A stretch of 12,360 bases of DNA, from positions 1 through 12,360 of the forward strand of contig NCCR01000135.1 of NCBI GenBank assembly GCA_002279765.1, given 5' to 3'. A program made the position numbers and the translations under genes. The notes beneath the pieces were generated by a model. It was not told where the DNA came from, ran no database searches, and saw nothing but the letters and a program-made list of their open reading frames with translations. Below, one piece after another: positions 5,890 through 12,360 of the stretch; within the stretch, counting starts at the first letter, position 1; each line of letters starts with the position of its first letter. Origin of the DNA: Verrucomicrobia bacterium 12-59-8 (GTDB lineage Bacteria; Verrucomicrobiota; Verrucomicrobiae; Verrucomicrobiales; Verrucomicrobiaceae).

Positions 5890-7073
5890 TCTCTGAAAGC
5901 GAAGCACTCGCACGCGTGCTGGCAGCAGTAGCCCCGCTGCCGCCCGAGCCGAAGGCATTGTTTGAGGCGCTGGATCGTTACGCCGCGCAGGAGGCGACCG
6001 CCACGGTGCCGATCCCGGCCTTTGATCAATCCGCGATGGACGGCTATGCAGTCATCGCCGCTGAGAGCACGAGCACCCAGCCGCTGCGGGTGACGGGCGA
6101 ACAAGCCGCCGGGCTGGATGACGGGCTGCGCCTCCAAAGCGGCTGCGCCATCCGCATTTTCACCGGAGCGCCGGTTCCCGCCGGAGCCGATGCCGTGATC
6201 ATGCAGGAGGATGTGCGCCGCGAGGGGGATGTCATCCTCTGCACCGATCCGGTCACGGCCGGCGAAAACATCCGGCGCGCCGGAGCGGACCTGTGCCAGG
6301 GCCAGTTGGTGCTGCGCGAGGGAGATCTGATCACACCAGGCCGCATGGCCTTGCTGGCTTCTCAGGGGCTCGATCAAATCTCCGCACACGCACTGCCGCG
6401 TGTGGCCGTGCTGAGCACCGGGGATGAACTGGTGGCACCCGGTGCCGGCCCGCTGCAGGCCGGGCAGATTTACAACACCAACGGCCTCATGCTGCGCGGC
6501 ATGCTGGCACGGCTGGGCATTCGCATCAGCACCCAGGCCCACTGCCGTGATGATCTGCACAGCACCACCGAAACCTTGCGCGAGCTGCTGCCGGCCCATG
6601 ATGTCGTGCTCATCAGCGGCGGCGTTTCCGTCGGCGATCATGATCAGATCAAGCCCGCGCTGAAGGTGCTCGGCATCGAGCCCGAGCTCTGGCGTGTGAA
6701 GGTGAAGCCGGGCAAGCCGTTCCTGTTTGCACGCAGTGGGCAGACCTTCGTCTTCGGCCTGCCGGGCAATCCGGTGTCGTCCTTCGTGACCTTCCTGCTG
6801 TTTGTACGTCCGGCGCTGCTGAAGATGATGGGTGCGGCGGATGCCCACCTCAAGCCGCGCCTGATCCCTGCGACCACCGGCACCGCGCTCTCAAACCCCG
6901 GCGACCGGCCCCACTATCTGCGCGGCACTCTCTCCCGCGGTCAGTTCATGCCCTTCGGTCTGCAGCAGAGCCATGCCCTGCTGTCCCTGAGCCGTGCAGA
7001 TGCGCTGCTGCGGCTGGAGGCCGGACAAAACCTACAGGCGGGAGACGCCGCCAATGTCTGGTTGCTGGATTGA
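5886..7073 (+). CDS. moeA: Molybdopterin molybdenumtransferase MoeA
   Basis: The 395-residue protein matches MoeA over its full length. MoeA inserts molybdate into adenylylated molybdopterin, the last step of molybdenum cofactor synthesis, in the cytosol. Visible family motifs are [13 protein letters not shown] (44-56), [18 protein letters not shown] (92-109), [11 protein letters not shown] (126-136), the MogA-like domain with LSTGDEL (176-182) and YNTNG (196-200), [11 protein letters not shown] (243-253), VKVKPGKPF (271-279) and [10 protein letters not shown] (291-300). The C-terminal beta domain (about 325-395) is present. The start overlaps the lipoprotein stop by 4 bases. No other molybdenum-cofactor gene is in the window, so the rest of the pathway must lie elsewhere. 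The gene looks intact. Confidence 0.97.
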   Translation: MISESEALARVLAAVAPLPPEPKALFEALDRYAAQEATATVPIPAFDQSAMDGYAVIAAESTSTQPLRVTGEQAAGLDDGLRLQSGCAIRIFTGAPVPAGADAVIMQEDVRREGDVILCTDPVTAGENIRRAGADLCQGQLVLREGDLITPGRMALLASQGLDQISAHALPRVAVLSTGDELVAPGAGPLQAGQIYNTNGLMLRGMLARLGIRISTQAHCRDDLHSTTETLRELLPAHDVVLISGGVSVGDHDQIKPALKVLGIEPELWRVKVKPGKPFLFARSGQTFVFGLPGNPVSSFVTFLLFVRPALLKMMGAADAHLKPRLIPATTGTALSNPGDRPHYLRGTLSRGQFMPFGLQQSHALLSLSRADALLRLEAGQNLQAGDAANVWLLD

Positions 7074-7117
7074 TTGGTTGCGCACCAGGCACCGCTATCC
7101 ATTCTGCCGCTCTTCAC

Positions 7118-7720
7118 ATGGAACACGTTCTCGTCATCACCCGTCAGCTCTTCGATCAACTGGGCAGTTTTCAAGGTTTCCAAGCCGATGTCATGCGCTA
7201 CTTGCAGGCGATGCTGGTCCCCGGAGCCAATCATTTCATGGAACGCCCTGCGGCGGAAAAAGATCCCTCCCACAAGCAGCTCATCCCGTATGCTATCTTT
7301 CATTATGAGGGCCGCTACCTGAGCTACACGCGCGGCGGCAGCTCAGGAGAGAAGCGCCTCGTGGCCAAGCGCTCCATCGGCATCGGCGGTCACATCAATC
7401 CAGTGGATGCTGCTCAGGACGGCCTGGGCGAAACGATGTACTACAACGGCGTCGAACGTGAGATGGCCGAAGAACTGGTGATCGGCGGCACACACACGCA
7501 GAAAGTCATCGGCCTGATCAATGACGACGCGACGGAAGTCGGCAGCGTTCACCTCGGTGTGGTGCATTTCTTTGACCTCAGCAGCGACGATGTGCAGTCC
7601 AACGAGGACGCCATCCAGGACCTGCGCTTCCATACCCTCGCGGAACTGCATGCCATGCGCGACCAGCTTGAAACCTGGTCACAGATCTGCGTGGACCATC
7701 TCTGGAGCGTTCAAAAATAA
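7118..7720 (+). CDS. NUDIX-family predicted phosphoesterase (COG4112-like)
   Basis: From ATG 7118 the protein is 200 residues, beginning MEHVLVITRQLFDQLGSFQG. A TTG at 7070 would add 16 poorly conserved residues and is less likely. The sequence EKDPSHKQLIPYAIF, the segment GEKRLVAKRSIGIGGHI and the helix REMAEELVI are typical of the COG4112 type of MutT/NUDIX protein. The NUDIX box is degenerate: GGHI, a longer insertion, then ExxxREMAEELVI, where the usual Gly of EExGU is Val. Acidic residues of the REMAEE helix needed for metal binding are kept. Family members are predicted to hydrolyse phosphodiester or pyrophosphate bonds; the substrate is not known. The gene starts 44 bases after moeA in the same direction and may be the last gene of the lipoprotein-moeA run. 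Confidence 0.8.
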   Translation: MEHVLVITRQLFDQLGSFQGFQADVMRYLQAMLVPGANHFMERPAAEKDPSHKQLIPYAIFHYEGRYLSYTRGGSSGEKRLVAKRSIGIGGHINPVDAAQDGLGETMYYNGVEREMAEELVIGGTHTQKVIGLINDDATEVGSVHLGVVHFFDLSSDDVQSNEDAIQDLRFHTLAELHAMRDQLETWSQICVDHLWSVQK

Positions 7721-7740
7721 TTGATATTGGTGCATCCATA

Positions 7741-7775
7741 AGAAACGCTTGTCTCTTGAAGCAACGAGTGTTTCT
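7741..7775 (+). promoter_or_regulatory. Inverted repeat upstream of the sigma factor gene
   Basis: AGAAACGCT (7741-7749) can pair with AGTGTTTCT (7767-7775) along all nine positions, with one G-U pair in RNA, around a 17-base loop. It ends 9 bases before the preferred ATG of the sigma factor. It could be an operator or an mRNA hairpin limiting ribosome access; neither is demonstrated. Confidence 0.35.
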
Positions 7776-7784
7776 CTTACTTTA

Positions 7785-8429
7785 ATGGAAGAATCACCAC
7801 TCAGCGCCGCAGCGACCCCCCTCGCTTCGCTGAAACAGCCCGTGCCGAACAGCAGTTCTGCTGAAGATCGCATCCTGGTGGACAAGGCGCAAGCAGGTGA
7901 CACACGCGCCTTTGATGACCTCGTGCGCAAGTACACGCCCAAGCTCTATGGCTTGATTTATAACATGACCTCAAACCGCGAGGACACCGCCGATCTGCTG
8001 CAGGATGTGTTTGCCAAGGCCTACCGCTCCATCAAGCGTTTCATGGGCAAGTCTTCGTTCTACACCTGGATCTATTCCATCGCGGTGAACATGACTTTGA
8101 ACTTTCTTAAGAAGCGCGGAAGGCATCACAAAGTCAGTCTTGACGATGTAGATACGGGCATTGAGAACGATCCAGAATTCATTCGCGTCACCACGGCCAA
8201 CTCGGGCACACTGCGCGAAGTAAACATCCACGAACTGCAAAAAAGGTTGAACGCAGCCATGATGAAACTGTCCGAAGATCACCGCACGGTGGTGACTTTG
8301 TACGACGTATAAGGTCTCCAGCATGCCGAAATCAGCAAGATACTCGGAGTCTCGGAAGGGACCGTCAGATCACGATTGTTTTACGCACATCGCCTGCTCC
8401 AGACCTATCTTGAAGATTTCGTGAAATAA
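7785..8429 (+). pseudogene. ECF sigma-70 factor interrupted by an in-frame TAA
   Basis: From ATG 7785 the frame encodes 175 residues. Sigma region 2 spans about residues 37-112, with AFDDLVRKYTPKLYGLIYNM, EDTADLLQDVFAKAY and FYTWIYSIAVNMTLNFLKK. Region 4 then begins (LQKRLNAAMMKLSEDHRTVV, 151-170) and the frame stops at TAA 8310-8312 after LYDV. The same frame continues for 38 more codons with the rest of region 4.2, including HAEISKILGVSEGTVRSRLF, and ends at TAA 8427-8429. Family members usually read LYDVxG, with Gln or Glu at this spot, so one change (for example CAA to TAA) explains the stop. Without the helix-turn-helix the product should not recognise a -35 element. It could be a recent pseudogene, a sequencing error, or a truncated product. 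A TTG at 7749 is an alternative start. The likely membrane partner follows 45 bases downstream. Confidence 0.85.
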
Positions 8430-8474
8430 CTACGTCTCCTACATGATTAAAGAAACTACAATCCACAGCACGCC

Positions 8475-9008
8475 ATGAGTGAGTTTGAAGACATCCAGCG
8501 GTTGATTCGATTGAAGCGGTTTGAACAACCCGAGGAAGGGTTCACCGAAAATTTTCTCCAGCAGTTTCATCAGAGACAGCGCGCTGAAATGCTGCAGCAG
8601 TCGTCCTTGGAATTGTTCTGGGAGCGTGTCACCACTTGGTGGAATCATCTTCTGGTCCCCAAATGGGGCATAGTGGCGGCGGCTGTTTCTGTTTGTGCCA
8701 TGAGCCTCTGGCTGCTCTCGCATCCTGCCGAAAAGCCAGGCGCGGCACTGATCGCAGCCCCTGTCGTTTCTGAGAAGCCCTTCGTCCCCAAACTGGACCT
8801 GAGCGATCTTCCTTTGGCACGCATGGCTCAGCAAGACGATGCCACCATGGCCGACATGCTGCTTCGCAAACACTTGGAAGTGCGTCCTGTGCTCGAAGGC
8901 AACTTGTACCCGCCCTCCACCCTGCCAGCGACTGGCAGGCAGCAGCCCACGCTCCAAAACGCCACCCCCGCCATCCAGGCAGGGCTCGAAGGGATGCTGG
9001 GCCAGTAA
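8475..9008 (+). CDS. Single-pass membrane protein, probable anti-sigma partner
   Basis: The 177-residue protein has a cytosolic N-terminal region of about 60 residues (MSEFEDIQRLIRLKRFEQPE onward, rich in charged residues and Gln), one transmembrane helix at about 64-82 (KWGIVAAAVSVCAMSLWLL), and a periplasmic part of about 95 residues without a recognised domain. Its place directly after an ECF sigma gene, with the same strand and a 45-base gap, and its architecture match verrucomicrobial membrane-bound sigma regulators. No zinc-binding HxxxCxxC motif is present, so it is not a classical ZAS-type anti-sigma. If the sigma gene is truly dead, this gene may have lost its purpose, but it shows no sign of decay itself. 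Confidence 0.6.
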   Translation: MSEFEDIQRLIRLKRFEQPEEGFTENFLQQFHQRQRAEMLQQSSLELFWERVTTWWNHLLVPKWGIVAAAVSVCAMSLWLLSHPAEKPGAALIAAPVVSEKPFVPKLDLSDLPLARMAQQDDATMADMLLRKHLEVRPVLEGNLYPPSTLPATGRQQPTLQNATPAIQAGLEGMLGQ

Positions 9009-9312
9009 GCCCGCGCCTGACATAGGCCACAGGCGGCCAGCAGACCCCACAGGCAGGTGAAAACTTCTCTTTGCCAGCGGGGCCACCCCGGCGTAATCCT
9101 CGCGCTGCTCATGGGAAACCGCCCTGATATTCGTCCAACCATCCGAATTAGCTTCGGACTCATCCGCGCCTGACGCCGCCGGAAGAGTCCGTTGTCATGT
9201 GTGCCTGCGCTGAAAGCGCCCCTGGCATCGGCGTCCCGGTATTGTTGGCAACTGCCAGTCCGGCCTGTTTTCTCATTGCACCCACCTTCCATCTCTTCAT
9301 TTCCCCTTCCAC
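9009..9312. other. Intergenic region before cimA
   Basis: About 300 bases without a supported gene. A short hairpin TCCGAA/TTCGGA (9142-9158, 5-base loop) is the only clear structure, and no T-run follows it. The last 50 bases are pyrimidine-rich (CACCTTCCATCTCTTCATTT) and carry no Shine-Dalgarno sequence before the cimA ATG. No leader peptide or riboswitch was recognised. Confidence 0.4.
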
Positions 9313-10878
9313 ATGTCTCCAGTTACCATCTATGACACCACCTTGCGCGACGGCACGCAGGGCACCGGCATCTCCTTCAGCACCCTCGACAAAATCCGCG
9401 TCGCCGAAAAGCTCGACGAATTCGGCGTGCATTACATCGAAGGCGGCTGGCCCGGCTCCAATCCCAAAGACGCCGCCTTTTTCGAAGAGGCCTCCAAGCG
9501 CTCCTGGAAGACTGCGAAGATCACCGCCTTCGGCATGACACGCCGTGGCAAGATGAAGGTCGAGGACGATCCTCAGGTCAAAATGCTGCTCGATGCGAAG
9601 ACCCCTGCCGTCACCGTGGTGGGCAAGACTTGGGCGCTGCACGTCACCGAGGTCTTCCAGGTCAGCTTGGAAGAGAACCTCGCCATGATCTCCGACACCG
9701 TGGCCTACTTGAAAAAGCACGGTCGCGAAGTGCTCTATGACGCCGAGCATTTCTTCGACAGCTTCAAAGAAGACCCGGAGTACTCACTCAAAACCATCAA
9801 GGCCGCCCAGGATGCCGGAGCCGACCTCATCGTGCTCTGTGAAACCAACGGCGGCGCCCTGCCTGAGTTCGTCGAGGACACAACCCGCAAAGTCATTGCC
9901 CATCTGGGACGCCCCGTTGGCATCCACACGCACAACGACGGCGGCGTCGGCGTGGCCAATGCATTGGCCGCCGTGCGCGCCGGTGCCTGCCAGGTACAGG
10001 GCACCATCAATGGCTACGGCGAGCGCGTGGGGAACTGCAACCTCACCACCATCATGCCCAATCTGCAGATCAAGATGGGCATTGCTCTCGGCCTCGACCT
10101 CACCCGCCTGCGCGAACTCGCCAACTTCGTCGATGAGCTCGCCAACGTGCCGCATGACATCCGTGCCCCGTATGTGGGCGTGGCTGCGTTCACGCACAAA
10201 GGTGGCCTGCACGTGCATGCGGTGCAGAAGCTGGCCCGCACCTACGAGCACGTGGACCCCACGCTCGTCGGCAACCAGCGCGTCATCACCATCTCGGACA
10301 TGTCCGGCCAGTCCAACGTGCTGGTGAAAGCCGAAGGCATGGGCTTCAAATTTGCCAAGGGAGATCCCCGCGTGCAGACCATTCTCACCGAAGTGAAGCG
10401 CCTCGAAAGCGAAGGCTACGAATTCGAAGCCGCCGAAGCCTCCTTCGAGATGCTCATCCGCAAGCAGCTCGGCCAGCATCACCCGGTGTTTAATCTCATC
10501 GAATACCACTCCACGCACCGCTTCCACGGCGGCGAGCATGGTTTTGAAACCTGCGAAGCCACCATCAAACTCGAAGTTGGCGAAAGCCGCGTTTACACCG
10601 TGGATGAAGGCGACGGCCCCGTGAATGCGCTCGACAACGCGCTGCGCAAAGCCCTGCTGCCCTTCTTCCCGGCCCTCAAGGACATGCGCCTCGCCGACTA
10701 CAAGGTCCGCATCATCGATGGTGGCACCGGCACCGCAGCCAAGACCCGCGTCCTCATCACCAGCACCGACGGCAACGCCACCTGGGGCACCGTGGGCGTG
10801 AGCTGCAACATCATCGACGCAAGCTGGAAGGCGCTCGTCGATGGCATTGAGTACTTCCTGCTCAAAAGGGCGGCTTGA
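9313..10878 (+). CDS. cimA: (R)-citramalate synthase CimA
   Basis: The 521-residue protein matches the CimA/LeuA-related clade over its full length. It condenses pyruvate with acetyl-CoA to citramalate, the entry to the threonine-independent route to isoleucine. The TIM-barrel domain begins VTIYDTTLRDGTQGTGISFS, where Arg12-Asp13 form the HMGL-family active-site motif. It continues through YIEGGWPGSNPKD (41-53), DAEHFFDSFK (143-152), VLCETNGG (174-181), the metal-binding HTHND (205-209) and GTINGYGERVGN (230-241). The communication region has HKGGLHVHAV. The C-terminal LeuA dimer/allosteric domain occupies about 390-515, ending near GVSCNIIDASWKAL, and is where isoleucine feedback normally acts. 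CimA is distinguished from 2-isopropylmalate synthase by the EGGWPGSNPKD pattern and the long C-terminal domain. No other branched-chain gene lies nearby. A strong hairpin follows at 10975-11007. Confidence 0.95.
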   Translation: MSPVTIYDTTLRDGTQGTGISFSTLDKIRVAEKLDEFGVHYIEGGWPGSNPKDAAFFEEASKRSWKTAKITAFGMTRRGKMKVEDDPQVKMLLDAKTPAVTVVGKTWALHVTEVFQVSLEENLAMISDTVAYLKKHGREVLYDAEHFFDSFKEDPEYSLKTIKAAQDAGADLIVLCETNGGALPEFVEDTTRKVIAHLGRPVGIHTHNDGGVGVANALAAVRAGACQVQGTINGYGERVGNCNLTTIMPNLQIKMGIALGLDLTRLRELANFVDELANVPHDIRAPYVGVAAFTHKGGLHVHAVQKLARTYEHVDPTLVGNQRVITISDMSGQSNVLVKAEGMGFKFAKGDPRVQTILTEVKRLESEGYEFEAAEASFEMLIRKQLGQHHPVFNLIEYHSTHRFHGGEHGFETCEATIKLEVGESRVYTVDEGDGPVNALDNALRKALLPFFPALKDMRLADYKVRIIDGGTGTAAKTRVLITSTDGNATWGTVGVSCNIIDASWKALVDGIEYFLLKRAA

Positions 10879-10974
10879 TTCCGCCAAACCATTCCCATTA
10901 CTCATTGTCCCAGGAGTTCGGAAGCCCGAAGGGCCTTCGAGGACACCAGCGAGCCAGCGGTAAATTTACTGCGC

Positions 10975-11007
10975 TGAAAGGTCAAGGCACCCCGCCTTGA
11001 CCTTTCA
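10975..11007. terminator. Strong hairpin after cimA
   Basis: TGAAAGGTCAAGGC (10975-10988) and GCCTTGACCTTTCA (10994-11007) form a perfect 14-bp stem with a 5-base ACCCC loop, 96 bases after the cimA stop. No T-run follows on the plus strand, so it may stop transcription only partly, or act as a 3'-end stabiliser. A weaker hairpin, GAAGCCC-GAA-GGGCCTTC with a bulged C, lies at 10921-10938. Confidence 0.6.
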
Positions 11008-11245
11008 CACTTGATGACTCCAAACGGACGTTATGAGGGTTTACCCGGATGAGATGAAATAAAATCACCTCAAGACGCCTGGGTATATTTATCACACCCA
11101 CATGCGTAAAAAACACAATATGGTTGAATGCGACGCGCATTTGCATTAAACACCTACACCAATCCAGCTAAAAACCCGTCGTCACTCAACAAAACTGACA
11201 CCCATAGCACATTTGACGCACTTAGCAGAATTGTTTCTCATCTAC

Positions 11246-11274
11246 TAGTTAGGCGTCGCTACGCGCAATATAAT
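11246..11274 (+). promoter_or_regulatory. Candidate sigma-70-type promoter for the secreted protein gene
   Basis: A perfect -10 box TATAAT lies at 11269-11274. The best -35 at 17-base spacing is TAGTTA (11246-11251), matching TTGACA at only 3 of 6 positions. The predicted start would give a leader of about 95 bases to ATG 11377. The call rests mainly on the -10 box in an AT-rich spacer. Confidence 0.35.
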
Positions 11275-11376
11275 TTTTAGGCGGCGGAACCGGCACCACA
11301 GACAAAAAACATGTCCAAGCTCTCCAAAAACAAACCGCAGAGACACAGCCAGTCCATCGGAAACCAATACCAACAC

Positions 11377-12294
11377 ATGAACACAAACATCCGTTCCAGC
11401 ATCCTTCTCTACTGCACGGCGCTTGCCGCCCTGTTTTTCGCAACCGCCAACAGCCAAGCCCAGCAGCGTTCGGCCAATGCCACGGCCACGCAGACGGGGC
11501 ACGATGGCGGGAACCACCCCGTTTCCACCACACTCAGCATCCTGCACAATACGCAGGTAACGGCGCCAAAAGTGGCGATGCGGCAGACCGGTGTCGCAGG
11601 GCTCCAAAAGAATAGGCTCACAGTCAGTATAGTGGGCACGCCTTTCCCCGAATCATTCCGTCTTATCACTGTCACCAGCACCAGCGCCCAGGTGGGCGCA
11701 GAGCCGCAAACCAGGTTTTTCCATAATACTTCCGCGCAGTCAGGCTGGGTTCTCAACAACATCGCCAGCATCTTCACCGCCACTGTCAATACGACCTCCT
11801 CCGGTGCAGTGCTCGTTGCGGACGCTCCGCTCCCTGCGAACGCCGTGCATCAGGGGGGCACATTCCTCGCGCGCATCGAGAATAACGACTCTTCCGTGGT
11901 TACCCAAATCAGCGGCAGTGATGACGATCTTCAAGGCGTGCGACTCGCGCTCGAAGACGCCGTCAACGTCCTTGCTGACGACATAGATCGGAGAGTGGGC
12001 AGCAACTTCATCGTTTCCCGCGCCCCCGTTAACTTCTCACCCCACGACGACGGGCGCAAAGCCATCGTCTATATCCTCACCTTAGCGGTGAAAAAGCCGA
12101 ACTGGGCACAAATCCCGGTGCGGGTTGCCACCATATACGTGCCCGTCTCCTTCGTCTTCCGCCGCAACACGACGAACAATGGATATATCGTCTCCGTCAA
12201 TCCCACCGACATCACCAACAAAGATCGCCTCTTGGCTTCCGCAAAGTTGGTGCTGGATGAGGTGGCCGATGTGATGAACGCCCACAAAGATTAG
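11377..12294 (+). CDS. Secreted protein of unknown function
   Basis: From ATG 11377 the protein is 305 residues. It starts MNTNIRSSILLYCTALAALF and continues FATANSQAQQ, a signal peptide probably cut after SQA. An ATG at 11311 would add 22 polar residues in front of the signal peptide and is unlikely. The mature part is rich in Thr, Ser, Asn and Val with alternating hydrophobic residues, suggesting a beta-rich exported protein. A more helical segment (DDLQGVRLALEDAVNVLADD) precedes a strand-rich part (AIVYILTLAVKK, VATIYVPVSFVFRRN), and a final helix (LLASAKLVLDEVADVMNAH) closes the protein. I do not recognise a family and see no catalytic motif. It lies alone after an AT-rich spacer. The same frame stays open after the TAG to the window end, but nothing shows it is translated. 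Confidence 0.6.
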   Translation: MNTNIRSSILLYCTALAALFFATANSQAQQRSANATATQTGHDGGNHPVSTTLSILHNTQVTAPKVAMRQTGVAGLQKNRLTVSIVGTPFPESFRLITVTSTSAQVGAEPQTRFFHNTSAQSGWVLNNIASIFTATVNTTSSGAVLVADAPLPANAVHQGGTFLARIENNDSSVVTQISGSDDDLQGVRLALEDAVNVLADDIDRRVGSNFIVSRAPVNFSPHDDGRKAIVYILTLAVKKPNWAQIPVRVATIYVPVSFVFRRNTTNNGYIVSVNPTDITNKDRLLASAKLVLDEVADVMNAHKD

Positions 12295-12360
12295 ATCAAA
12301 CGGGTGATCGTGGAGGGCCGCACCAGCCTCGTGGGATCCAATGAATATAACGATCGCCTC

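Larger units (their letters stand above)
10879..11376. other. AT-richer intergenic region between cimA and the secreted protein gene
   Basis: About 500 bases with no supported gene. The first part holds the two hairpins described after cimA. From about 11030 on the sequence is clearly richer in A and T than the rest of the window, with segments such as GGGTATATTTATCACACCC and CAATATAATTTTTAG. A promoter candidate sits near its right end. The compositional shift may reflect a promoter-rich spacer or foreign DNA. Confidence 0.45.

Noticed and set aside
5742..6848. Long minus-strand ORF (368 residues) opposite moeA
   Set aside because: It is antisense to a clear full-length moeA, with a His/Arg/Gly-rich composition typical of reversed GC-rich codons and no recognisable domain.
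9784..10905. Long minus-strand ORF (373 residues) opposite cimA
   Set aside because: Antisense to an intact cimA; its Gly/His/Val-rich repetitive composition reflects the codon use of the real gene.
11085..11102. TGGGT...ACCCA hairpin in the AT-rich spacer
   Set aside because: Five pairs around an 11-base loop is too weak to separate from chance.
12295..12360. Open frame continuing after the TAG of the last gene, or a GTG start at 12304
   Set aside because: Twenty-two open codons in GC-rich DNA are expected by chance, there is no ribosome binding site, and the window ends before anything can be recognised.

Overview
The window looks like a chromosomal stretch of a GC-rich member of the Verrucomicrobiota, probably near Prosthecobacter/Verrucomicrobium. 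That is an inference from protein style: an ECF sigma factor with a single-pass membrane partner, a secreted LamG/DUF1080-like protein, a proline-rich lipoprotein, a LeuA-related citramalate synthase, and few clear Shine-Dalgarno sites. No rRNA, tRNA, CRISPR array or complete insertion sequence was seen.

Left third (1-3808) is a rearranged accessory region built around one secreted-protein gene. An intact copy lies at 1405-2193. Three pieces of further copies flank it: a 5' piece at 1-192, a middle 3' piece at 2391-2455 and the last 72 bases at 3244-3315. A DUF1016/YhcG-type PDDEXK nuclease gene (265-1365) follows the 5' piece, and a VapBC toxin-antitoxin module (2497-3119) splits the 3' piece. 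A 143-bp element bounded by inverted repeats (2240-2382) and a hairpin-rich spacer (3316-3808) add to the mobile or repetitive character. The nuclease gene carries two palindromes in its coding sequence, and a third, related one lies just before its start.

Middle (3809-9008): a membrane protein with a cytosolic Cys4 motif (LPTCAYCK...CPKC), a leftward HD-domain protein, then a rightward run of lipoprotein, moeA and a COG4112-type NUDIX protein. The lipoprotein and moeA overlap by 4 bases, so they are probably translationally coupled. Next comes an ECF sigma factor whose frame is cut by an in-frame TAA at the start of region 4.2, although the rest of region 4.2 continues intact for 38 codons. 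Its likely membrane partner follows and looks intact.

Right part (9009-12360): cimA (citramalate synthase, isoleucine biosynthesis), a strong 14-bp hairpin, an AT-richer spacer with a perfect TATAAT box, and an unrecognised secreted protein. The last 66 bases hold no gene I can support.

The items most worth a second look are the shattered secreted-protein gene with selfish modules in its remains, the repeated palindromes in and before the DUF1016 gene, and the nonsense codon in the sigma factor.
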